Source: Caulobacter segnis (GTDB taxonomy: Bacteria > Pseudomonadota > Alphaproteobacteria > Caulobacterales > Caulobacteraceae). From it: a stretch of 64,000 nucleotides of DNA. Every line of letters begins with the position of its first letter. Within the stretch, counting starts at the first letter, position 1. The notes under the pieces were generated by a model. It made no database searches, had not been told where the DNA came from, and worked only from the letters and a program-made list of their open reading frames with translations. Shown in pieces: positions 7,473 to 15,523 of the stretch. Location of the stretch: the NCBI RefSeq assembly GCF_003243465.1, contig NZ_QFQZ01000007.1:1-64000 (forward strand), written 5' to 3'. The translations under genes and the position numbers were made by a program.

Positions 7473-9467
7473 ATGAGCGATCGTTCCGCCCTCTTCGACG
7501 TGCGCACCTCCACGAGCGTGTCCCTCGATCAGGTCGTCCCGCGCCGAGACAGCGTCGAGATCCCGGCCGAAGCGCCGCTGGCCATGCCGGTCCAGCCGCT
7601 GGGCTTCTGGCAAGGCGGCCCGCGCCGCGCCGCCTCGATCGTCGCCAACATGACCATGCGCCGCTGGATCGTCGCCCTGGCCACCATCGTCATGGGCGTC
7701 GCCGGCTGGAAGGCCACCTTCGACACCATCGCCCTGGGCGGCGTGACTCGCCTCGAAGCCATCGTGCTGACCCTGCTGGCCCCGCTGTTCCTGGCCCTGT
7801 CGCTGTGGTTCTGCACGGCCGTGGCCGGCTTCGTGATCCTGCTGGGCAAGCCCAAGGACCCGCTGGGCATCGACAGCGAAAAGCCGATGCCCAAGCTGCA
7901 CACCCGCACCGCCATCCTGATGCCGGTGCACAACGAGGACGCCGCCGCCGTCTTCGCCCGCCTGCGCGCCATGGACGCCTCGCTGGCCGAGACGGGCCTG
8001 AGCCGCCACTTCGACATCTTCGTGCTCAGCGACACCCGCGACGCCCAGGTGGCCCTGGCCGAACAGGCCTGCTTCGCCCGCTTCCGCCGCGAGGCCCACA
8101 GCAACGTCTATTATCGCGTCCGCAAGGAAAACACCGGGCGCAAGGCCGGCAACATCGCCGACTGGGTCAGCCGCTGGGGCGGCGGCTACGAGCACATGCT
8201 GGTCCTGGACGCCGACAGCCTGATGACCGGCGAGGCGATGGTCCGCCTGGCCGACGCCATGGAGCGTCACCCGGGCGCCGGCCTGATCCAGACCATGCCG
8301 ATGATCATCAACGGCCAGACGATCTTCGCCCGCACCCTGCAGTTCGCCACGCGCCTGTACGGCCGCGTCGCCTGGACGGGCCTGGCCTGGTGGTCGGGCA
8401 CGGAGAGCTCCTTCTGGGGCCACAACGCCATCGTCCGCACCCGCGCCTTCGCCGAGACCTGCGGCCTGCCGCATCTGGCCGGTCCGAAGCCCTTCGGCGG
8501 CGAGGTGATGAGCCACGACGCCCTGGAAAGCGCCCTGCTGCGCCGCGGCGGCTGGAGCGTGCACTTGGCCCCCTATCTGGAAGGCTCCTACGAGGAGAGC
8601 CCCTCGAACCTGCTCGACTTCGCCACCCGCGACCGTCGCTGGTGCCGGGGCAACATCCAGCACGTGCCGCTGGTCGGCCTGCCCGGCTTGCACTGGATGA
8701 GCCGCCTGCACCTCGTGATCGGCGTGCTGAGCTACGCCCTGTCGCCGCTGTGGTTCATCGCCCTGTCGGCCGGGATCACCTCGCGCGCCCTGATGCCCGA
8801 GCTGAAGAAGGCCGCCTTCACCATGGCCGACCTGCAGGCCGCCGCCCACGCCCTGATCGACTGGCGCGAGATCCAGGCCACCGCCTGGGCCATGATCATC
8901 ACCTTCGTGCTGCTGTTCGGGCCCAAGATCCTGGGCGCGATCCTCGTCCTGAACCGCAAGGCCGAGGTCAAGGGCTTTGGCGGCAAGCGCCGCATGGCCG
9001 CCGGCCTGGCGACCGAGATGCTGCTGTCGGCCCTCGTCGCGCCGATGCTGATGTTCACCCAGACCCGCGCCATCGTGGAAATCCTCGCCGGCAAGGTCGG
9101 CGGCTGGGCCACCCAGCGCCGCGACGCCGACAAGGTCAGCTTTAAGGAGGCCTCGGCCGCCATGGGCTGGATCAGCGTTGCGGGTGTCGTGCTCGGAAGC
9201 ATCTTCTGGTTCACGCCGGACCTGTTCACCTCGACCGCGCCGATCCTGCTGGGCCTCGTGCTGGCCGTGCCGCTGACCATGCTGGGCGCCCACAAGGTCG
9301 CCGGCCTGAAGCTGAAGACCAACGGCCTGTTCATGACCCCGGAAGAGCGCCGTCCGCCGGCCATCGTCCGCGCGGCCCTGGGTCCGTCCTGCGAGCCGCC
9401 GATCCGCTGGTTCGCCCGCAACGGTCGTCCGATCGGCCCGACCACAAAGATCCGCGACGCGGCCTGA
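7473..9467 (+). CDS. opgH: Glucans biosynthesis glucosyltransferase H
   Basis: This is a 664-residue inner-membrane GT2 glycosyltransferase that makes the backbone of osmoregulated periplasmic glucans from UDP-glucose. Two membrane helices come near residues 65-120, then the catalytic domain with AILMPVHNED, MLVLDADSLMTG (the D-x-D metal site) and RDRRWCRGN (the R-x-x-RW acceptor motif). Several C-terminal helices follow. It is shorter than the enterobacterial protein, mainly at the N-terminus. In C. crescentus, OpgH has been reported as essential for cell envelope integrity and shape. No opgG is adjacent. The roughly 280-base upstream gap should carry its promoter; I see no riboswitch or clear operator there. 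Confidence 0.93.
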   Translation: MSDRSALFDVRTSTSVSLDQVVPRRDSVEIPAEAPLAMPVQPLGFWQGGPRRAASIVANMTMRRWIVALATIVMGVAGWKATFDTIALGGVTRLEAIVLTLLAPLFLALSLWFCTAVAGFVILLGKPKDPLGIDSEKPMPKLHTRTAILMPVHNEDAAAVFARLRAMDASLAETGLSRHFDIFVLSDTRDAQVALAEQACFARFRREAHSNVYYRVRKENTGRKAGNIADWVSRWGGGYEHMLVLDADSLMTGEAMVRLADAMERHPGAGLIQTMPMIINGQTIFARTLQFATRLYGRVAWTGLAWWSGTESSFWGHNAIVRTRAFAETCGLPHLAGPKPFGGEVMSHDALESALLRRGGWSVHLAPYLEGSYEESPSNLLDFATRDRRWCRGNIQHVPLVGLPGLHWMSRLHLVIGVLSYALSPLWFIALSAGITSRALMPELKKAAFTMADLQAAAHALIDWREIQATAWAMIITFVLLFGPKILGAILVLNRKAEVKGFGGKRRMAAGLATEMLLSALVAPMLMFTQTRAIVEILAGKVGGWATQRRDADKVSFKEASAAMGWISVAGVVLGSIFWFTPDLFTSTAPILLGLVLAVPLTMLGAHKVAGLKLKTNGLFMTPEERRPPAIVRAALGPSCEPPIRWFARNGRPIGPTTKIRDAA

Positions 9468-9557
9468 TATCGGCGCGTCAAGCGCTTTGATGATCTGGCG
9501 GCGGGGCTCCCGGAAGGGTAGAAGCGCGGCTTCGTTTCTCTTTCGGAGCCGTGGGCC

Positions 9558-10454
9558 GTGTCGCGTCTGTTCAGCGCCTATGTGATCGTGGATTGGAGCG
9601 CCGCGGCCAAGCCGAGCACGGGCGCGGACTCCATCTGGATCGGCGTGCTCAAGCGCGACGTGCGCTTTCGCCTGACCTTCGAGAGCTACAATCCGGCGAC
9701 CCGCGCCGAGGCCGAGACGCGCCTTGCGGCCATCCTCGACGACCTGAAGAAGCGGGGCGAGCGCGCCTTGGTCGGCTTCGACTTCCCGCTTGGCTTTCCC
9801 CGCGGCCTGGCCAAGGCCCTTGCCCTGCCGGGCGACAAGCCCTGGCGCGCGGTCTGGGACCAACTGGCCAAGATGGTCAAGGACAAGGCCGACAACACCA
9901 ACAACCGCTTCGGCGTCGGCTCGGAGATCAACCGCCGCCTGACCGGCGGCCCCTTCCCGTTCTGGGGCTGCCCGCCCAAGGACGCCCTGACGACCCTGCA
10001 GCCCAAGCGCGTCCGCGAGCACGGTCCGGACGACCTCCCGGAGTTCCGCCAGGCCGACAAGGCCGCGAAAGGCGCGCACTCGATCTGGAAGCTCTATTAC
10101 AATGGCTCGGTCGGCGGACAGGCGATCGTCGGCATCCCGGCCGTGCGCCGCCTGAAGGACGCGCGCGGTGAGGCGGTGCGCGTCTGGCCGTTCGAGACGG
10201 GCTTCAAGGCGCTGACCGAGGCCGACCTCGAGGGCGTCGCCGTCGTGGTGGCCGAGGTCTATCCGTCGCTGCTGAAGGCCGTTCCGGCCCCGGGCGAGGT
10301 CAAGGACCTGGCCCAAGTGCGGGAACTGGCCGAACACTTCGCCAAGCTGGACGAAACCGGCAAGCTGGCCGCCGTCTTCGCCGCGCCCAAGGGGCTGGAC
10401 GAGGACGCCTTGGCCGTCGCCGAGACGGAAGAAGGCTGGATCCTGGGCTCGTAA
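9558..10454 (+). CDS. Conserved protein with probable RNase H-like fold
   Basis: This 298-residue soluble protein probably starts at the GTG at 9558. It opens with a strand-turn-strand carrying an acidic residue (YVIVDWSAAAKPSTGADSIW), and later has LVGFDFPLGFP and VVVAEVYPSLL. Evenly spaced Asp/Glu residues on predicted strands are what is seen in RNase H-fold (DUF429-like) predicted nucleases. No pathway is indicated by the neighbours: opgH is upstream and a convergent MATE gene downstream. Catalytic activity is not established. The stop codon is immediately followed by a long palindromic repeat. Confidence 0.7.
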   Translation: MSRLFSAYVIVDWSAAAKPSTGADSIWIGVLKRDVRFRLTFESYNPATRAEAETRLAAILDDLKKRGERALVGFDFPLGFPRGLAKALALPGDKPWRAVWDQLAKMVKDKADNTNNRFGVGSEINRRLTGGPFPFWGCPPKDALTTLQPKRVREHGPDDLPEFRQADKAAKGAHSIWKLYYNGSVGGQAIVGIPAVRRLKDARGEAVRVWPFETGFKALTEADLEGVAVVVAEVYPSLLKAVPAPGEVKDLAQVRELAEHFAKLDETGKLAAVFAAPKGLDEDALAVAETEEGWILGS

Positions 10455-10455
10455 T

Positions 10456-10588
10456 CCTTCTCCCCTTGCGGGAGAAGGTGGCTCGCGGAGCGAGACGGAT
10501 GAGGGGTTGAAGATCCTATCCGACGAGCGCCGCGCAACCCCTCATCCGGCGGCTGCGCCGCCACCTTCTCCCGCAGGGGGAGAAGGTG
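10456..10588. repeat. Compound palindromic repeat (REP/BIME-like)
   Basis: This is a nested inverted repeat of about 133 bp. The outer modules are ccttctcccc...gggagaagg (10456-10478) and its mirror (10564-10586). The inner arms cggatgaggggttg (10496-10509) and caacccctcatccg (10535-10548) pair perfectly, and two small hairpins (around ctcgcggagcgag and ggcggctgcgccgcc) sit between them. It lies between convergent genes and runs into the MATE gene, supplying its last codons and stop. A related module is found inside the helicase gene at 31836-31935. Confidence 0.8.
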
Positions 10589-11969
10589 CGTTCCGCTTGT
10601 CCCGCAGATCCAGGATCCTGAACCGCGCCAGCAGGAAGCCGGCCGCCAGGAAGCTGGTGACGATCACCGACAGCACCACCCCGTTCAGGCCCATGCCGCG
10701 CGGGATCGCCAGCCACCAGGCCAGCGGCCCCATGACCAGCGCATAGCTGATCAGGTGGGTGATGGTCGGGACCCACACCTCGCCGCGCGCCCTCAGCGCT
10801 TGGGCCGCCACGACCTGCACCGCGTCGGGCGCCAGGAAGAAGCAGGTCAGCAACAGGGCCGGCAGGATCAGCTCCAGCGCCGCCGGATCGGTCGTATAGG
10901 CCAGGGCCACCCAATGCCGGGTCGGATAGAGCAGCAGGCCGGCGACCAAGCCGATCACCGCGATCACGCTGAAGGCGATCCAGCCGGCGCGGGTCATGCC
11001 GGCCGGGTCGCGGGCGCCATAGGCTCGCCCGACCTGCACCGCCGTCGCCGAGGCGACGCCCAGTGGGATCATGAAGATGATCGCCGCCACGTTCAGCACC
11101 ACCGCCCAGGCCGCGACGGCCAGGGCGCCGATCCAGCCCGCCACAAGGTTCATGCCGGCGAAGGCCGAGACCTCGAAGAAGTTCGATGCGCCGGCGCCAT
11201 AACCGATCCGGCGCTGCTCGATCTCGGCGGGGCGGTCGCGCGCCGGCTTGTCGAAGACGCCCAGCTCGCGGGCCTCCTTCATCCGCAGCACATAGATCGC
11301 CAGGGCGACCAGCAGGGCGACGCGCGCCGCGAAGGTCGACCAGGCTCCGCCCGTCGCGCCCAGGGCCGGCAGGCCGAAGGTCCCCGGCACCAGCAGCAGG
11401 TTCGCCGCCAGGTTCACCAGATTGGCCAGCCACATCATCACCGCCCCCGGCGTCGGCCGCGCCAGACCTTCGAGCCAGAAGGTCAGCACCACCGACACGC
11501 AGTAGATCGGCAGGGACAGCGAGAAGACGATCAGCGGCAGGGTCGCGCCGTCGGCGAGACCGTCCTTCAGGCCCAGGCTGTGCAGGAACAGCGGTCCCAG
11601 CAGCGCCTGGATCGCCATGCCGCCGAGGCCGAGCCACAGGCTGTAGGTCAGGCCTCGCCGCAGCACCGCGCCCGTCTCGTGCCGCCTGCCGGCGCCGATG
11701 GCGCGGGCGGTCATCACCTGCACCCCGACCAGCAGGCCGACGTTCATGGTCACGAAGATCGAGGACGGGGCCCAGGCCATGGCGTGGAAGCCCAGTTGCT
11801 GGGCCGAGTAGTGTCCGACGACGATCGCGTCGGTCAGGCCCATGACCATGATGCCCAGGCGCGACAGCACGACCGGCCCCGCCAGGCGAAGCAGTTCGAT
11901 CAGGTCAGTGAGGATGGGGCCGCGCGGCGGCTTCGAAGGAAGCGCCGTTCCGGCCGCGTCGCGCGGCAT
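10542..11969 (-). CDS. MATE family multidrug/metabolite efflux transporter
   Basis: This is a 12-helix inner-membrane antiporter of about 475 residues. It shows two homologous six-helix halves; GPVVLSRLGIMVMGLTDAIVVGHYS is the typical first MATE helix pair, and NVGLLVGVQVMTARAIGAGR is the conserved helix 2/3 loop. The ATG at 11969 is preferred to the TTG at 12026. The last 15 or so residues (NAPSPPAGEGGGAAAG) are encoded by the palindromic repeat, so the native C-terminus has probably been replaced or extended. The gene is divergent from the SDR gene, 127 bases away. The substrate is unknown. Confidence 0.9.
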   Translation of the reverse strand: MPRDAAGTALPSKPPRGPILTDLIELLRLAGPVVLSRLGIMVMGLTDAIVVGHYSAQQLGFHAMAWAPSSIFVTMNVGLLVGVQVMTARAIGAGRRHETGAVLRRGLTYSLWLGLGGMAIQALLGPLFLHSLGLKDGLADGATLPLIVFSLSLPIYCVSVVLTFWLEGLARPTPGAVMMWLANLVNLAANLLLVPGTFGLPALGATGGAWSTFAARVALLVALAIYVLRMKEARELGVFDKPARDRPAEIEQRRIGYGAGASNFFEVSAFAGMNLVAGWIGALAVAAWAVVLNVAAIIFMIPLGVASATAVQVGRAYGARDPAGMTRAGWIAFSVIAVIGLVAGLLLYPTRHWVALAYTTDPAALELILPALLLTCFFLAPDAVQVVAAQALRARGEVWVPTITHLISYALVMGPLAWWLAIPRGMGLNGVVLSVIVTSFLAAGFLLARFRILDLRDKRNAPSPPAGEGGGAAAG

Positions 11970-12096
11970 GAGGTCACCAATGTCAAAGAAGGCGGGCAAG
12001 GTGGCCGAAGCGCCTCGTGGGAGCAACCGCTTTCAGTGACGGTTGGAACATCGCGCGGCGCCAGTGGTTTTCCGGGCTCACGCTCAGGAGGCAGCC

Positions 12097-13104
12097 ATGG
12101 CTGAGACCCAAACGCCGCAATTCGAACAGGCCGGCGACCGCGCCGCCGAAGCCGAGCGCGCCATCCAGGCGCCGCTGGACGCCCAGGAGGAGCGTTCGTT
12201 CCAGTCGAAGGACGACGACGAGTCCGAGGCCATGCAGGCCGGCGCGCGCCCCTATCCCGCCCCGCCGTTCCCCGAGCAGCACCAGAGCAAGCCGGGCGAC
12301 GAATACCGGCTGGATCCCGCGCCCATGTACGACGCCCCCTTCTACAAGGGCTCGGGCAAGCTTGAGGGCAAGGTCGCCCTGATCACCGGCGCCGACAGCG
12401 GCATCGGCCGCGCCGTGGCCGTGCTGTTCGCCCGCGAAGGCGCCGACGTCGCCATCGCCTATCTCAGCGAGGACAAGGACGCCGAGGTCACCCGCCTGGC
12501 CGTCGAGATGGAAGGCCGCCGCGCCATCCTGCTGCCCGGCGACGTCGCCGATCCCGCCTACGCCCAGGCCGCCGTCGAAAAGACGGTTGAGGCGTTCGGG
12601 CGGCTCGACGTGCTGGTCAACAACGCCGCCTTTCAGGAACACGTCACCGACTTCGAGGACCTTACCGAGGAGCACTTCGACAGGACCCTGAAGACCAACC
12701 TTTACGGCTATTTCCACATGGCCAAGGCGGCGGTGAAGCACCTGCCCAAGGGCGGCGCGATCATCAACACCGGCTCGGTCACCGGCCTCTTGGGCAATAA
12801 GGACCTCCTCGACTACTCGATGACCAAGGGCGGCATTCATGCCTTTACGCGCTCGCTGGCGACGCATCTGGTCGACAAGGGCATCCGCGTGAACGCCGTC
12901 GCGCCCGGCCCCGTCTGGACGCCGTTGAACCCGGCCGACAAGCTGGGGCCGCAGGTCGCCCAGTTCGGGAGCCAGACGCCGATGAAACGCCCGGCCCAAC
13001 CCGAGGAGATCGCGCCGGCCTATGTGTTCCTGGCCTCGCCCCAGACCTCCAGCTTCATTACCGGCGAGATCCTGCCGATCATTGGCGGCTATAGCGGCGG
13101 CTGA
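12097..13104 (+). CDS. General-stress type short-chain dehydrogenase (YghA/YdaD-like)
   Basis: This is a 335-residue SDR with the roughly 85-residue acidic, proline-rich N-terminal extension typical of the YghA/YdaD class. The cofactor loop TGADSGIG is at residues 97-104, followed by NNAA and the catalytic Ser...YSMTK pair. The C-terminal half has NAVAPGPVWTPL and ITGEILPIIGG. The ATG at 12097 is chosen over the longer frame because caggaggcagcc provides a strong Shine-Dalgarno. Related proteins are induced by general stress and reduce aldehydes or sugars; the substrate here is unknown. The VOC gene follows after 43 bases. Confidence 0.9.
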   Translation: MAETQTPQFEQAGDRAAEAERAIQAPLDAQEERSFQSKDDDESEAMQAGARPYPAPPFPEQHQSKPGDEYRLDPAPMYDAPFYKGSGKLEGKVALITGADSGIGRAVAVLFAREGADVAIAYLSEDKDAEVTRLAVEMEGRRAILLPGDVADPAYAQAAVEKTVEAFGRLDVLVNNAAFQEHVTDFEDLTEEHFDRTLKTNLYGYFHMAKAAVKHLPKGGAIINTGSVTGLLGNKDLLDYSMTKGGIHAFTRSLATHLVDKGIRVNAVAPGPVWTPLNPADKLGPQVAQFGSQTPMKRPAQPEEIAPAYVFLASPQTSSFITGEILPIIGGYSGG

Positions 13105-13122
13105 TCGGCGCGCATGCTAAGA

Positions 13123-13145
13123 GCGACTCCTGTTCAAGGAGTCGC
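13123..13145 (+). promoter_or_regulatory. Hairpin enclosing the Shine-Dalgarno of the VOC gene
   Basis: The arms gcgactcct (13123-13131) and aggagtcgc (13137-13145) are perfectly complementary over 9 bp with a 5-base loop. The right arm contains the aggag ribosome-binding site, and the ATG is at 13148. It could control translation initiation, act as a weak terminator for the SDR transcript, or both. There is no T-run. Confidence 0.6.
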
Positions 13146-13147
13146 CC

Positions 13148-13534
13148 ATGGCCCGCCGCGTCGCCCTCGTTTCCCTGCTGGTCGCCGACTACGACGCGGC
13201 GATCGCCTTCTATGTCGGCAAGCTGGGGTTTGATCTGGTCGAGGACACCGACATGGGCGGCGGCAAGCGCTGGGTCGTCGTCTCGCCCGGCTCTGATGGG
13301 ACGAATTTCCTGCTGGCCCGCGCCATAGGCGACCAGGCCGAGGCGATCGGCCGCCAGGGCGGCGGCCGCGTCTGGCTGTTCCTGCACACCGACGACTTCG
13401 CCGGCGATCATGCGCGCATGAGCGCCGCCGGCGTGAAGTTCTTGGAAGAACCACGTCACGAGGCCTACGGTACGGTGGCGGTGTTCGAGGATCTCCACGG
13501 GAACCGTTGGGACCTCCTGCAACCCAAGGCTTGA
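13148..13534 (+). CDS. VOC family protein (glyoxalase/bleomycin-resistance fold)
   Basis: This 128-residue single-domain protein with paired beta-alpha-beta-beta-beta modules begins LVSLLVADYDAAIAFYVGKLGFDLVED, the classic VOC start. It ends AVFEDLHGNRWDLLQP, where the Glu/Asp and His-Gly-Asn pattern is typical of the second module. Such proteins bind divalent metals or hydrophobic ligands; the substrate is unknown. Its ribosome-binding site lies in a perfect hairpin. The ThuA-like gene starts 5 bases after its stop, so the two are very probably cotranscribed. Confidence 0.88.
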   Translation: MARRVALVSLLVADYDAAIAFYVGKLGFDLVEDTDMGGGKRWVVVSPGSDGTNFLLARAIGDQAEAIGRQGGGRVWLFLHTDDFAGDHARMSAAGVKFLEEPRHEAYGTVAVFEDLHGNRWDLLQPKA

Positions 13535-13539
13535 ACCGC

Positions 13540-14583
13540 ATGACGCGCCTGCTCGTTCTGATCGCGACGCTTCTCGCTTTCGCTCTCCCCGCCTCCGCCG
13601 CGCCCAAGGTCGGCCAGGTGCGGGTGCTCTATCTCGACCAGTCGGTCGGCTTCGTGCATGCGCCGGTCACGCCGCCCAAGGCGAGCAATGGCCCCACCCT
13701 GTCGGAAGTGGCCATGGCCGAGATCGGTGCGCGCTCGGGCGTCTTCACCGTCCGCTCGACGCGCGACGCCAGCACAATCACGCCGGAGATCCTGAAGGAT
13801 ATCGACGTCCTGGTGTTCTACACGACCGGCGCCCTGCCGATCGCCCCGGCGACCTGGGCGGCGATTCAGGACTGGATCAAGAGCGGCCAGGGCGGTTTCG
13901 TCGGCCTGCACAGCGCCACCGACACCGGCTGGCCCTATGACGGCCCCGGCGAGACCTACACCGCCTTCATCAACGGCAAGTTCGCCGGCCATCCCTGGAC
14001 GCAAGGCACGCCGATCACCATCCAGGCGCTGGGCGAGGCGAAGGAGCCGATGAACCAGGCCTGGCCGCGCCGCTTTACCTACGCCGAAGAGATCTACCAG
14101 TATGCCGACTACGACCCCGCCAAGGTTCGCGTGCTGCAGGCGATGGACTTCAGCGACATGGCGCTGAAGCGCCCGTGGTTCGTGCCGATCACCTGGACAC
14201 GCCAGGTCGGCAAGGGTCGCCTGTTCTACACCAACCTGGGCCACACCCCGAGCACCTGGGACGACCCGCGCTATCGCCGGCAGATCGTCGACGCGGTGCG
14301 CTGGACCGCCGGCCGCCTCCCGGGCGCGGCCAAGCCTAATCCGAACGCGCAGGCGCTGTGGGCGCTACGGTCGCTGCTGGCCTACGCCGGACGCCCGGCG
14401 GCCGAGATCGATCAGCGCGCCATGCGACTGGCGAAGGCCGACCCTGCCTGGCTGCGTGACGCGGCGGCCCGGTCCGCGGCGCTGCGGCCGCTGTGGCCGA
14501 TGAAGCCCGACAGCGACCGGGCGCCGTTCGAAGCGGCCTATTCCGCCCTGCTGGCCGAAGTGCTGGCCAAGTCCGAGGCCTGA
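13540..14583 (+). CDS. Secreted ThuA-like domain protein
   Basis: This 347-residue protein has a Sec signal peptide (LLVLIATLLAFALPASAAP) and a class I glutamine amidotransferase-like ThuA domain: GQVRVLYLDQSVGFVHA, IDVLVFYTTGALP, GGFVGLHSATDT and the late GRLFYTNLGHTPSTWDD. ThuA-type domains are associated with sugar utilisation and are often found in periplasmic or secreted forms; no catalytic Cys is seen at the nucleophile elbow. The last 100 residues form a helical extension of unknown role. The start at 13540 is the first Met giving a good signal peptide. Its 3' end overlaps the convergent DUF2239 gene by 46 bases. Confidence 0.85.
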   Translation: MTRLLVLIATLLAFALPASAAPKVGQVRVLYLDQSVGFVHAPVTPPKASNGPTLSEVAMAEIGARSGVFTVRSTRDASTITPEILKDIDVLVFYTTGALPIAPATWAAIQDWIKSGQGGFVGLHSATDTGWPYDGPGETYTAFINGKFAGHPWTQGTPITIQALGEAKEPMNQAWPRRFTYAEEIYQYADYDPAKVRVLQAMDFSDMALKRPWFVPITWTRQVGKGRLFYTNLGHTPSTWDDPRYRRQIVDAVRWTAGRLPGAAKPNPNAQALWALRSLLAYAGRPAAEIDQRAMRLAKADPAWLRDAAARSAALRPLWPMKPDSDRAPFEAAYSALLAEVLAKSEA

Positions 14584-15125
14584 TCAGGCCCGAACGCCTC
14601 CGCGGCGTAGGTTCGAAGCTGGGCGGCGATGTCGCCGGGCCAGGCTTCGATCCTGGCTTCGAACGCGGTGTCGTCGCCCGCGAACAGGGCGCGCATGGCC
14701 TCCTCGAAGCCCGGCAGGTCGCCCGCCATGGCCGAGGCGAAGCGGTAGGCGGCCTCTCGCGCGGTGCGGAGGCGATCCGGACCAGAGGCCGCGCGGCTGG
14801 CGGCCTCAACCAGCTTGCGTAGCGCCACGGAGGCCCCGCCCGGCTGGCTGGCCAGCCAATCCCAGTGGCGCGGCAGCAGGGTGACCTCGCGCGCGACAAC
14901 GCCAAGTTTTGGCCTTCCGCGCCCGCGCGGCGCCTCGGCGGGCGCGAGCCGCGCCGCGACGTCATCCGCGGTTCCGCTAAGGTCGAAGTCGACGCCGCGG
15001 CCGTCGGGGCCAAAGATCAACACGCCCGGCTCGCCGGCCAGGGCGCGGGCCGCCAGACCCGCTTCCAGGCGGGTTCCGACGGCGACGCGCTGGTCCCCCC
15101 GGAACACGACATAGCGCTCTTCCAT
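14538..15125 (-). CDS. DUF2239 family protein
   Basis: This 195-residue soluble protein begins MEERYVVFRGDQRVAVGTRL. It contains the family features FDLSGTADDVAARL, a PRGRGRPKLGVVAREVTLLP basic stretch, and LPRHWDWLASQPGGASVALRKLVEAA. In its family the RGRPKLGV-ReVTLLPRHW-WL block resembles DNA-binding basic regions; the actual function is not known to me. The start ATG overlaps the stop of the GIY-YIG gene by 4 bases (ATGA), showing translational coupling. Its 3' end overlaps the ThuA-like gene on the other strand. Confidence 0.82.
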   Translation of the reverse strand: MEERYVVFRGDQRVAVGTRLEAGLAARALAGEPGVLIFGPDGRGVDFDLSGTADDVAARLAPAEAPRGRGRPKLGVVAREVTLLPRHWDWLASQPGGASVALRKLVEAASRAASGPDRLRTAREAAYRFASAMAGDLPGFEEAMRALFAGDDTAFEARIEAWPGDIAAQLRTYAAEAFGPDQASDLASTSASRAE

Positions 15126-15460
15126 CAGCTCAGCCCCCGCGCGCCCAGCGTTCCGACCCAGTGGTCGCGGCGGTCCTTCAGGCGGCTTGCGCGACCGAAG
15201 GCGTCGAGCCCCTCCACGTCGATGGTCTCGAGCGGCTCGAAAGCGAAGGCCTCGCCGCCATGGGCGTTCCACGCCGCCTGCAGCGTCGGCTCCCGGTGCG
15301 AACCGAGCCGCAAAGTGAACCAAACCCCGCTTTGCCGCGTGGCGAGGTCCGGGGTCGCGCCGACCCAGGCCTGACCGGTCGCGTGACAGCGAACGGCGTA
15401 GACCCCCGCCTCGACCTTGCGTTCCTTGTATGCGCGCAGCAGCGCCTTGCGTCCGGACAT
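15125..15460 (-). CDS. GIY-YIG family nuclease-like protein
   Basis: This 111-residue single GIY-YIG domain contains the variant AGVYAVRCHATGQAWVG (residues 18-34; GVY and WVG replace GIY and YIG). It also has an Arg-rich helix and a C-terminal LETIDVEGLDAFGRASRLKD helix. Small stand-alone GIY-YIG proteins of this sort may be nucleases, but none of the helix-borne catalytic residues can be assigned with certainty. It is the first gene of a two-gene operon with DUF2239 (4-base overlap). Two copies of ATCCGGGTAA precede it. Confidence 0.8.
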   Translation of the reverse strand: MSGRKALLRAYKERKVEAGVYAVRCHATGQAWVGATPDLATRQSGVWFTLRLGSHREPTLQAAWNAHGGEAFAFEPLETIDVEGLDAFGRASRLKDRRDHWVGTLGARGLS

Positions 15461-15482
15461 GATCGCCTCCTGGACGCTGCTT

Positions 15483-15520
15483 TTACCCGGATGATATTCC
15501 GAGTCAATATTACCCGGATT
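15483..15520 (-). promoter_or_regulatory. Paired ATCCGGGTAA direct repeats upstream of the GIY-YIG operon
   Basis: On the plus strand ttacccggat occurs at 15483-15492 and again at 15510-15519, with starts 27 bases apart. Read in the gene direction, the two ATCCGGGTAA copies flank aatattgactcggaatatc, which contains a TTGACT -35-like hexamer. The position suggests an operator for a repressor or activator of the GIY-YIG/DUF2239 operon; the regulator is unknown. Confidence 0.55.
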
Positions 15521-15523
15521 TAT

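Noticed and set aside
7359..10337. 992-residue reverse-strand ORF over opgH and the RNase H-fold gene
   Set aside because: It is an antisense shadow caused by high GC at third codon positions. Its composition is His/Gly/Gln/Arg-rich with no recognisable domain, and the forward genes have clear family motifs.
11970..12026. TTG-initiated N-terminal extension of the MATE gene
   Set aside because: The ATG at 11969 begins a normal MATE N-terminus; the extension would add 19 unconserved-looking residues.
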